Positions 1 to 5,803 of a stretch of 6,414 nucleotides of DNA are shown here, piece after piece. The stretch comes from an uncultured Lentisphaeria bacterium (GTDB lineage Bacteria; Verrucomicrobiota; Lentisphaeria; Victivallales; Victivallaceae): contig CAIJKT010000055.1 in NCBI GenBank assembly GCA_903821255.1, positions 1 through 6,414 of the forward strand, written 5' to 3'. Position 1 is the first letter of the stretch; each line of letters begins with the position of its first letter. Below the pieces are notes generated by a model. It saw nothing but the letters and a program-made list of their open reading frames with translations, was not told the origin of the DNA and did not search any database. The position numbers and the translations under genes were made by a program.

Positions 1-20
1 ATGAGCAGGATTTTCAGGCT

Positions 21-47
21 GAATCAGTGCGAAGAATTTTCTGATTC
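21..47. repeat. Perfect 7-base inverted repeat (possible hairpin or operator)
   Basis: GAATCAG at 21-27 is matched exactly by its reverse complement CTGATTC at 41-47, with a 13-base loop between. The bases after it (TTTGTTGCTGGG) are not a clean T-run, so a Rho-independent terminator for a gene ending just left of the window is possible but poorly supported. A regulator site upstream of the promoter at 119-147 is the alternative. In the three plus-strand frames, stop codons lie at 2-4, 42-44 and 100-102, so an upstream plus-strand gene could end in this stretch, but none of the translated tails is recognisable. Confidence 0.35.
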
Positions 48-118
48 TTTGTTGCTGGGTAAAATATTGACAATTTTTAGTAAAAAATGCGTTTCTTTTT
101 GAAAATACAATGACAGGA

Positions 119-147
119 TTGACTTTTTGCACAGCATGATATATAAT
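119..147 (+). promoter_or_regulatory. Near-consensus sigma-70 promoter for the glycoside hydrolase gene
   Basis: TTGACT at 119-124 (five of six consensus bases) is followed by a spacer of exactly 17 bases and a perfect TATAAT at 142-147. Transcription would begin near base 154, giving a leader of about 38 bases that ends in a weak purine-rich ribosome site (AAGAGAG, 177-183) eight bases before the ATG at 192. With so strong a core promoter, control would have to come from a repressor or from the upstream inverted repeats. No riboswitch-sized leader is present. Confidence 0.7.
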
Positions 148-191
148 TATTGATGTAACAAGTTTCAGCAATATAAAAGAGAGTTTAATTT

Positions 192-2819
192 ATGAATACC
201 TATTCATCTGTTGATTATAAACCAGCGCCATTCTGGTTTTTGAACCATAAACTGGAAAAAGCAGAGATTTGCCGGCAGATAAAATTAATGCATGAAGCTG
301 GCGTAAGCGGCTTCTTCATGCATCCGCGTGCCGGTTTGAAAACGCCTTATGGCTCTGACGAGTGGTTCAGCATGATTTCGGTTATGGTGGGAGAAGCGGA
401 AAAGCTGGGGATGAATGCCTGGCTTTATGATGAAGATCCTTTTCCGTCCGGTCCCGCCGGAGGCCGGGTTTTTTTTGAGAATCCGGAATTTGCCGCCAGG
501 CAGATAAGGTTTTATGAGCTTACTCCCGACCGCAATGGGAAAGTTGAAGCGGACATTGGCGACGGCAGGATACTGGAAGCTCTGGCAGTTAAAACTGATG
601 TCGCCGGCAACGTCATGGAAACCAAAGATATTACCGGCAATATCGGGATGATCCGGCCTGATTTCTTCATGTCGCCATGGGATAGTTCTTACTATATACA
701 ACTTTTCGGCAAAATTAAGTTTCCGCATTTTCGTGCTGAAACATTCAATCCTCATCTGCAACTGGAGTGCCGGCTGGACGGGGAGAACTGGAAAGTCTAT
801 ATTTCCAGCGCCGAGACGATATATGTGGACGGAAAATACGGCTTGCTGCCCGATAATCTGAATCCGGAATGTGTAAAACTGTTTCTGGCGCTGACTCATG
901 AGAAATACCGGAAACATTTTGGCGCGCAATTCGGCAAAACGATTCCCGGCATTTTTACCGACGAGACTTCCTGCGGCGGTTCGCTGCCATGGACGCCGAA
1001 ATTCAACCAGCTTTTCAAAGAGATGCACGGCTATGAATTACCCGGCAAATATTACCATTTATTCCGGGCTTATGGTCAGGAATCGCGCAAGGTGCGCTGC
1101 GATTTCTGGGCAACTGTTCATCAGCTTTTCACTACCAGTTTCTTTGAACAGGTCGGAAACTGGTGCCGTGAAAATTCGCTTGAACTCTGCGGACATTTAA
1201 TTAGTGAGGAAGACCCGCTGGTCATGGTCAATGTCTATGATCTTCAGAAGCATTTTGGAATTCCCGGCTTCGATCATATCACGTTTAATATTCCCAACGG
1301 CGAATTCTCTTCGCTGAATCTAGGGGGGAAGCTGGTTTCATCCTCCGCCTTGCAACAGGGGAAAAATAAAGTGCTGAGCGAATGTTTCGGCTGCAATCCT
1401 TTTAATTTCGGCATTGACGGCATGAAAAAAATAGCCAACTGGCTGTATTCGCTGGGCATAACCTGGCTGGTGCCGCACGGATTCTTTTATTCTTATGACG
1501 GATACCGCAAATATGACGCGGGCAAATCTTTCTTTTTCCAGGATGAAGAATTTCCCGATTTCAAACAATTCGCGACTTATGCGCAAAACACCGGTTATAA
1601 ACTTGGCGAGTCAAAATCTTTAAATCATGTGTGTATTTTATTTCCGATCACAGCATTAAGAAGCCTGTTTCCGGCGGAACGCGAACTGGCGGAGAAACTC
1701 AGGGCGCAGCTTTACGATTGCGTACAGATGCTTTTGAACAACCATGTGCAATTTGACCTGGCTGATGAAGCGACGCTCTGCGGCGGTCGCATTGAAGCCG
1801 GCAAAATTCATTGCGGCAGGCAGCAATACGATACCGTAATCAACTTGTCGCCCGCAAGTCAATTCCTCTCTCCGAAAATCCAGTCGGCATTGTCCGCAAT
1901 CCAAGCTCAAGGAATAAAAATCATTGAATCTCCGGCGGAAATCACCGCGCTGCCGCAGGGGGCTGGAATTATTGAGCTGGCGGCAGGCGGAAACAATATT
2001 TACGATTATAATGCTCCGTTGAAATACCAGTGGCTGACGGTGAAAGAAAACAATGACGGCATAATCGTTTATATTTTTAATAATAATGCTGAACCGGGAA
2101 TGTTTGATATAAAATTCAGCCGCGAATGCGCGGGAGCTTATCTTTATGACGCATCGACAGATGCTTATGCGGAAATTGTCATGGAGAATGGTTCATGCAG
2201 TTATGCTGCCGGCGGATTTGAAGCAGTAATTCTGGAATTCAGAAAAGCGGCAATTGCCTGTCCGAAATATCAAATGCCGGAAGACCTGAAACGCCGGGAA
2301 TATGCATTTGAAACTGCTCCTGAATGGGACTATACGCCGCCCGGCGACGGCTGGCTGGCGGCGCTTCACCGCTGGAACATCAGAATCAAAGGCGGTCATA
2401 TTGCTAAAAATGTTGATGATCAACCGTTTTCCATAGTCAGAGATATTGTCGGGACTGAGTTGCCGCACATGAAAAACATGCGGCCCCGTCCAATCTTTGA
2501 CCGTTCCCGGACCGTGTCTTCGATTTACCCGTTGAACGTTGAATTTTTCGCAGATTTCAGCTTGACGCAGGAATCCTTCGAGAAAGAGTTGCTGCTGGTT
2601 TTTGAAAATGACACTTTCAACGGCGACTACCGGATTTTCATCAATGATAAAGAGTTGAATAAGCATGAAATAAATAGGTCACTAGTTTACGATGCCTGGA
2701 ATCTGACTGCAAATGTCACCGCGCTTTGTTTGGCCGGGAAAAACAGTATCCGCATCGTCTGGGAACAGGCCGGGGAATTTGACGGCCTGCGAAGCTCAAT
2801 GTACATTAAAGCAAACTGA
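192..2819 (+). CDS. GH106-like / unclassified TIM-barrel glycoside hydrolase, predicted cytoplasmic
   Basis: This is probably a glycoside hydrolase that removes a terminal sugar; a rhamnosidase-like activity is the best guess, but the substrate cannot be read from sequence. The N-terminus carries the block typical of GH106-like proteins: PAPFWFLN (11-18), a helix with an MHEAGVSGFFMHPR motif (33-46), TPYGSDEW (51-58) and WLYDEDPFPSG (77-87). The barrel continues with GIFTDE (253-258), CGHLISEE (333-340) and LSECFG (395-400). Glu258, Glu397 and Glu339/340 are candidate catalytic acids, by motif position only. Residues about 476-590 resemble the glutamine-amidotransferase-like fold found after such barrels, and about 770-875 look like a galactose-binding-type beta-sandwich ending in IRIVWEQAGEFDGLRSSMYIK. 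There is no signal peptide. The start is fixed by an in-frame TAA at 186-188 just upstream. The CBM9-like gene follows on the same strand. Family-level confidence is good; exact family and substrate are open. Confidence 0.85.
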   Translation: MNTYSSVDYKPAPFWFLNHKLEKAEICRQIKLMHEAGVSGFFMHPRAGLKTPYGSDEWFSMISVMVGEAEKLGMNAWLYDEDPFPSGPAGGRVFFENPEFAARQIRFYELTPDRNGKVEADIGDGRILEALAVKTDVAGNVMETKDITGNIGMIRPDFFMSPWDSSYYIQLFGKIKFPHFRAETFNPHLQLECRLDGENWKVYISSAETIYVDGKYGLLPDNLNPECVKLFLALTHEKYRKHFGAQFGKTIPGIFTDETSCGGSLPWTPKFNQLFKEMHGYELPGKYYHLFRAYGQESRKVRCDFWATVHQLFTTSFFEQVGNWCRENSLELCGHLISEEDPLVMVNVYDLQKHFGIPGFDHITFNIPNGEFSSLNLGGKLVSSSALQQGKNKVLSECFGCNPFNFGIDGMKKIANWLYSLGITWLVPHGFFYSYDGYRKYDAGKSFFFQDEEFPDFKQFATYAQNTGYKLGESKSLNHVCILFPITALRSLFPAERELAEKLRAQLYDCVQMLLNNHVQFDLADEATLCGGRIEAGKIHCGRQQYDTVINLSPASQFLSPKIQSALSAIQAQGIKIIESPAEITALPQGAGIIELAAGGNNIYDYNAPLKYQWLTVKENNDGIIVYIFNNNAEPGMFDIKFSRECAGAYLYDASTDAYAEIVMENGSCSYAAGGFEAVILEFRKAAIACPKYQMPEDLKRREYAFETAPEWDYTPPGDGWLAALHRWNIRIKGGHIAKNVDDQPFSIVRDIVGTELPHMKNMRPRPIFDRSRTVSSIYPLNVEFFADFSLTQESFEKELLLVFENDTFNGDYRIFINDKELNKHEINRSLVYDAWNLTANVTALCLAGKNSIRIVWEQAGEFDGLRSSMYIKAN

Positions 2820-2832
2820 GCGCCGCTCCCGC

Positions 2833-2857
2833 ACCCTGGCAACTGTTATTCCGGGGT
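2833..2857 (+). other. Weak hairpin between the glycoside hydrolase and CBM9-like genes
   Basis: ACCCTGG (2833-2839) can pair with CCGGGGT (2851-2857), giving seven pairs with one G-T wobble around an 11-base loop. No T-run follows (TGAATTGATC), so it does not look like a Rho-independent terminator. It could slow decay of the upstream message or partly separate the expression of the two genes. It may also be chance. Confidence 0.25.
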
Positions 2858-2884
2858 TGAATTGATCATAATTAACGCTATCTT
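2857..2884 (+). promoter_or_regulatory. Possible weak promoter for the CBM9-like gene
   Basis: TTGAAT at 2857-2862 and TATCTT at 2879-2884 are separated by 16 bases. Transcription would start near 2891, about 35 bases before the ATG. The match is modest and the region is A/T-rich, so read-through from the strong promoter at 119-147 may be enough to express the gene. Confidence 0.25.
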
Positions 2885-2925
2885 ATTTAGTTTTTTCAAC
2901 ATTATATTTTAAATTAGAGGGAACA

Positions 2926-3705
2926 ATGAATAATAGATTTTTGTTGACAACTCTTGCCGCCTGCGCCGCCTCACTGATGTCTTTCTCCTCGTCCGGATAC
3001 GATGTCGTCAGTACTGAAGTAATCGCTAAATATACTTCGGAGCCGGTTACCCTTGACGGGAAACTGGACGAAGGCGCCTGGGCTAAAGCTCCGGCATATT
3101 CGCTGCGTCTGCCGTTTAAAGCATATTCCAACGGGCCTGAAAGTATACAGAAAAACATTGGCGACAGTCTGCGGGAAAATGGGGCGGCAAAATTGCTGTG
3201 GGACGAGAATTATCTTTATGTCGCCGCCGAATTTGAAGATTCCGATGTGATGAATGAAGGCAAAGAAGACCAGGGGCATCTCTACAATACCGGCGACTTG
3301 CTTGAAGTATTCCTCAAACCGGCGAAAGAAAACTACTACTGGGAGATTTACGGAACTCCGAATAATAAAAAAACCTGGTTTTTCTTTCCGAGCAGAGGTC
3401 GTGCCACATTTCCCGCCTGCGCCAGTTATCTGCCTGACGGTTTAAAAGTCGCCGCGGCGGTTGACGGCACGCTGAACAACTGGCAGGACAAGGACAAAGG
3501 CTGGACTTTGGAAATGGCAATTCCAATTAAAGAGCTGACGGTATACGGTGCAAAATTCGATAATTCAGCAAACTGGACTATCCTGCTGGCGCGTTATAAC
3601 TATTCAGTCTATCTGCAAAAGCCGGAGTTGACCGCTTATCCGAAGTTGTCCAACGTCAACTGGCACATCTACGAGGAATACGCGAAACTGCGTCTGGAAA
3701 AATAA
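2926..3705 (+). CDS. Exported CBM9-like carbohydrate-binding domain protein
   Basis: This is a 259-residue protein with an N-terminal export signal followed by one CBM9-like beta-sandwich (the DOMON-like fold often annotated as carbohydrate-binding family 9-like). Hallmarks run in order: VTLDGKLDEGAWAKAP (41-56), AKLLWDENYLYVAAEFEDSDV (88-108), the DLLEVFLKP strand (124-132), YYWEIYGTPNN (137-147), GWTLEMAIPIKEL (192-204), NWTILLARYNYS (216-227) and the C-terminal SNVNWHIYEEYAKLRLEK (242-259). No catalytic domain is attached, so a binding role is inferred. The first 24 residues are a short basic start, a hydrophobic stretch and a Ser-rich segment. LAAC at 10-13 resembles a lipobox but sits unusually close to the start, so either a secreted protein or a lipoprotein is possible. 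A purine-rich ribosome site (AGAGGGA, 2916-2922) precedes the ATG. The gene follows the glycoside hydrolase by 106 bases on the same strand, so a shared carbohydrate target is likely. Confidence 0.85.
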   Translation: MNNRFLLTTLAACAASLMSFSSSGYDVVSTEVIAKYTSEPVTLDGKLDEGAWAKAPAYSLRLPFKAYSNGPESIQKNIGDSLRENGAAKLLWDENYLYVAAEFEDSDVMNEGKEDQGHLYNTGDLLEVFLKPAKENYYWEIYGTPNNKKTWFFFPSRGRATFPACASYLPDGLKVAAAVDGTLNNWQDKDKGWTLEMAIPIKELTVYGAKFDNSANWTILLARYNYSVYLQKPELTAYPKLSNVNWHIYEEYAKLRLEK

Positions 3706-3718
3706 GCCTCTCCGCTTT

Positions 3719-4807
3719 TTACTTTTTTCTGTCGGCAAAATGGCGGGAGTCGCCCCATTCATCCCAGCCGATGGATTCGCCGATGGACTGCACCCGGCGT
3801 TCCAGGCAGAAGCGGCATTGTTCGGAATTTTCATCGAGGCATGGCTTGTTGTCGTAAAGCTGATATGATGAACGGTACTGGACGGCGGTCAGATTGGGCA
3901 TGATAACGTTGGCCCCGGCCAGTAGCCCCTGTTCACGTCCGCGCGGGTCAAGCGCCTGCAGCGCGGTAGTCGCGGCAATATTGACGTTTTTCAACAGCAG
4001 TCTGGCGGCGGCGATCATTTTCAAACCCAGTTTTAACTGTTGCTCTTTCATTGCTTCAAAATCCGGCATCTCTTTTGCCAGCGGAGTATCTTTGGAAACC
4101 AGATAAGGCCCCATGCCGATCATGTCCACATCCATTTTCTGAAAAAACAACAGATCGCCGACCAGATCGTCAAGCGTCTGAAACGGCAGCCCGATCATTA
4201 CGCCGGTACCGACCTGATAACCGATAGATCTTAATGTCTCAAGGCATTGGAGCCGGGCCGCGTGGGAATGGTCAGCGGGATGCAGTTTGCGGTAAAGCTC
4301 CGGATTGGACGATTCGATGCGCAGCAGATAGCGATGAGCCCCGGCGTCAAACCAGCGGCGGTATACTTCCGGCGTCTGTTCGCCCATTGACAGCGTAATG
4401 CCAAGTTGTCCTGCTGATTTTTCCTTTATTTCCCGGACGGCATCTTCGATCAATTTAATGAACAGTTCGTCGCCGCGTTCGCCGCTCTGCATTACGATTG
4501 AGCCGTAACGATGCGATTTCGCCCACATTGCGGCGTCAACGATTTCCGCCATGGAAAGTTGAAAGCGTTCCATGGTCCGGCTGCTTTTGCGGATACCGCA
4601 GTAGTAGCAATCCTTAGTGCAGATATTACTGATCTCAATAATTCCGCGCAGAAAGACTTTACGTCCGGTAACGCGCTCTTTGACGGCATAGGCGGCTTTG
4701 AACAGCCGGTCGAGCTCTGCCGGCGATTCCAGTTCCAAAATCCGCTTAAGGTCCGGCGCGGTCAGCGGCTGTTCTGATTCTATTTTCTCAAACAATTCAT
4801 TTGTCAT
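3719..4807 (-). CDS. hydE: [FeFe]-hydrogenase maturation radical SAM enzyme HydE
   Basis: HydE is a cytoplasmic radical-SAM enzyme that works with HydG and HydF to build the diiron subcluster of the [FeFe]-hydrogenase H-cluster; it processes the Fe(CO)2CN-cysteine product of HydG. At 362 residues the protein has normal family length. The 4Fe-4S/SAM motif CX3CX2C is at Cys63, Cys67 and Cys70 in the family context IIEISNICTKDCYYCGIR. Other blocks recalled from characterised HydE follow: MQSGE (106-110), TLSMGE (138-143), HRYLLRIESSNPELYRKLHP (158-177), GVMIGLPFQTLDDL (202-215), DMIGMGPYL (228-236) and GANVIMPN (298-305). The optional C-terminal cluster motif CX7CX2C is intact at Cys323, Cys331 and Cys334. 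An in-frame stop at 4814-4816 fixes this ATG as the first available. AGGA at 4822-4825 is a rather distant ribosome site beside the upstream stop codon, so coupling to the hydrolase 22 bases upstream is plausible. PylB and BioB are paralogues, but the motifs favour HydE. hydF and hydG are absent from the window. Confidence 0.92.
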   Translation of the reverse strand: MTNELFEKIESEQPLTAPDLKRILELESPAELDRLFKAAYAVKERVTGRKVFLRGIIEISNICTKDCYYCGIRKSSRTMERFQLSMAEIVDAAMWAKSHRYGSIVMQSGERGDELFIKLIEDAVREIKEKSAGQLGITLSMGEQTPEVYRRWFDAGAHRYLLRIESSNPELYRKLHPADHSHAARLQCLETLRSIGYQVGTGVMIGLPFQTLDDLVGDLLFFQKMDVDMIGMGPYLVSKDTPLAKEMPDFEAMKEQQLKLGLKMIAAARLLLKNVNIAATTALQALDPRGREQGLLAGANVIMPNLTAVQYRSSYQLYDNKPCLDENSEQCRFCLERRVQSIGESIGWDEWGDSRHFADRKK

Positions 4808-4829
4808 GGCGGTTCATCTTTCCTGGAAT

Positions 4830-5552
4830 CTAAAGTTTGCTTGTATCAATTTGGATTATTTCAGCGGTAAATTTCTTCATCGCGACAACTGTCTCATACT
4901 TCATCGGCCAGTAGTGTGCCATCTTGTCGTCCTCGACATAGGTTACATCCAATTTTCTTTTTTTCATTAGTTTCACCAGCTTGTCAGAATGCTTCTCCTT
5001 GTTAACAGACTTGTCGTTGAACCCGTGAATTATAAGATATTTGCAGTCGGGCATTTTCTCCGGATGGTAATTCGGGCTCCTGTCTTTCAAAATAGTGGAA
5101 ATGTCGCCGTAGCTGCCCATCGCATCATGGAACGTGCGCGGCAGATCCGGGCGCTCAGTGCTGTGAAAATAGATGTCGGTCACGGGGCAGTTCGCAATTA
5201 CCGCCGCCAGCCTGTGCTTCGAGAACATGCTGTAAGCGAGGGCTGAATAACCGCCCATGCTTCCGCCTCCGGCGATAACCGGACAATTGTCGGCGATATG
5301 ATATTTCTTGATTACGATGTCCATAATCTCGTCAACAAATTTTACGGTTTTATCGTTCATCCAGTTCCATGGATTCACGAAAGGATAGATAAAAATGACG
5401 CCTTCATGCGCGAGCATGATCTCATTACAATCGAGAGAAGATTTCATTTCCATATTTCCAAGTCCCGGGAAATTCACGAATACCGCCTTAATCCGGCCAT
5501 GAAGATACTCATCGGAGACATATGCAAAAGATTTCAGATCCGGAGCATTCAT
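4830..5552 (-). CDS. Single-domain alpha/beta hydrolase (S9/esterase-like)
   Basis: This is a 240-residue alpha/beta hydrolase, probably cytoplasmic since it has no signal peptide or membrane segment. The nucleophile elbow reads AGGGSMGGYSA (94-104) with Ser98 in GXSXGG. HGFNDKSVN (176-184) supplies Asp180 in the HGXXDXXV arrangement of prolyl-oligopeptidase (S9) and acetyl-esterase families. MAHYWP (211-216) supplies His213. PGLG (29-32) is the likely oxyanion-hole turn. The triad is therefore complete and the protein should be active, on an ester or short peptide whose identity cannot be inferred. It lacks the beta-propeller of full S9 peptidases. An in-frame TAA codon (5556-5558) just upstream fixes the start, and CAGGGA (5560-5565) is a good ribosome site seven bases from the ATG. 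It is the first gene of a two-gene unit with hydE, separated by 22 bases. Confidence 0.85.
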   Translation of the reverse strand: MNAPDLKSFAYVSDEYLHGRIKAVFVNFPGLGNMEMKSSLDCNEIMLAHEGVIFIYPFVNPWNWMNDKTVKFVDEIMDIVIKKYHIADNCPVIAGGGSMGGYSALAYSMFSKHRLAAVIANCPVTDIYFHSTERPDLPRTFHDAMGSYGDISTILKDRSPNYHPEKMPDCKYLIIHGFNDKSVNKEKHSDKLVKLMKKRKLDVTYVEDDKMAHYWPMKYETVVAMKKFTAEIIQIDTSKL

Positions 5553-5586
5553 TAATTATTCCCTGACTTATTTTTATATTTAATGT

Positions 5587-5616
5587 AAAATATCGCGGAT
5601 TCGGCAAATGTGGCAA
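5587..5616 (-). promoter_or_regulatory. Candidate promoter of the hydrolase-hydE operon
   Basis: On the minus strand, TTGCCA (5611-5616) and TATTTT (5587-5592) are separated by 18 bases. Transcription would begin near 5580, about 28 bases before the ATG at 5552, leaving room for the ribosome site at 5560-5565. The match is moderate and other A/T-rich -10 candidates lie close by. Confidence 0.35.
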
Positions 5617-5706
5617 GCGGGATGATAAAAATTAATAAAAAAAAATATCAAAGCCTGAATTTACTGAAAAAGCGGCTATATTCAAAGGTTTACGGAAAAG
5701 AGAAAA

Positions 5707-5772
5707 ACTTAAATTTTTTACGCCAATGAAAGGTATTTTATACTTAAATTATTGTTAATTAGCAACTTAAAT
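5707..5772 (+). repeat. Three direct copies of ACTTAAAT in the divergent gap
   Basis: Exact copies of ACTTAAAT occur at 5707-5714, 5742-5749 and 5765-5772, all in the same direction, with start-to-start distances of 35 and 23 bases. The last copy ends on the first base of the TATAAT box at 5772-5777. The gap is very A/T-rich, which raises the chance of coincidence, but the shared C and the placement at the promoter make a regulator-binding array reasonable. The spacings are not whole helical turns. Confidence 0.4.
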
Positions 5773-5777
5773 ATAAT
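5749..5777 (+). promoter_or_regulatory. Promoter with embedded palindrome for the gene at 5804
   Basis: A perfect TATAAT lies at 5772-5777. The 17-base-spaced -35 position (TTATTG, 5749-5754) is poor, so the promoter may need an activator or a different sigma factor. A near-perfect 14-base palindrome, TTGTTAATTAGCAA (5752-5765, TTGNTAATTANCAA with six of seven pairs), fills most of the space between the two boxes, where a bound protein could block or reshape RNA polymerase entry. Transcription would start near 5784, giving a leader of only about 20 bases with no clear ribosome site. Confidence 0.45.
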
Positions 5778-5803
5778 TTTAGTGTGAAATTTATAAAGCA
5801 GTC

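Noticed and set aside
1..102. A 33-codon plus-strand open frame beginning exactly at base 1
   Set aside because: It has no recognisable product, and its ATG coincides with the window edge so no ribosome site can be seen. It may be chance or the tail of an upstream gene.
285..1028. A 247-codon open frame on the minus strand inside the glycoside hydrolase gene
   Set aside because: It lies wholly antisense to a gene with strong family motifs, its translation shows no recognisable domain, and it has no promoter or ribosome site of its own.
2193..2666. A 157-codon minus-strand open frame within the 3' part of the glycoside hydrolase gene
   Set aside because: It is antisense to conserved coding sequence and its translation has no recognisable domain.
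5637..5645. Run of nine A bases in the divergent gap, considered as a terminator T-run on the minus strand
   Set aside because: No G/C-rich hairpin sits in the position required, and no minus-strand gene lies to the right that would need one. The gap is simply A/T-rich.
5553..5803. Search of the divergent gap for a small RNA, riboswitch, tRNA or CRISPR repeats
   Set aside because: No cloverleaf, conserved riboswitch core or regularly spaced long repeats were seen; only promoter-like elements and short repeats.
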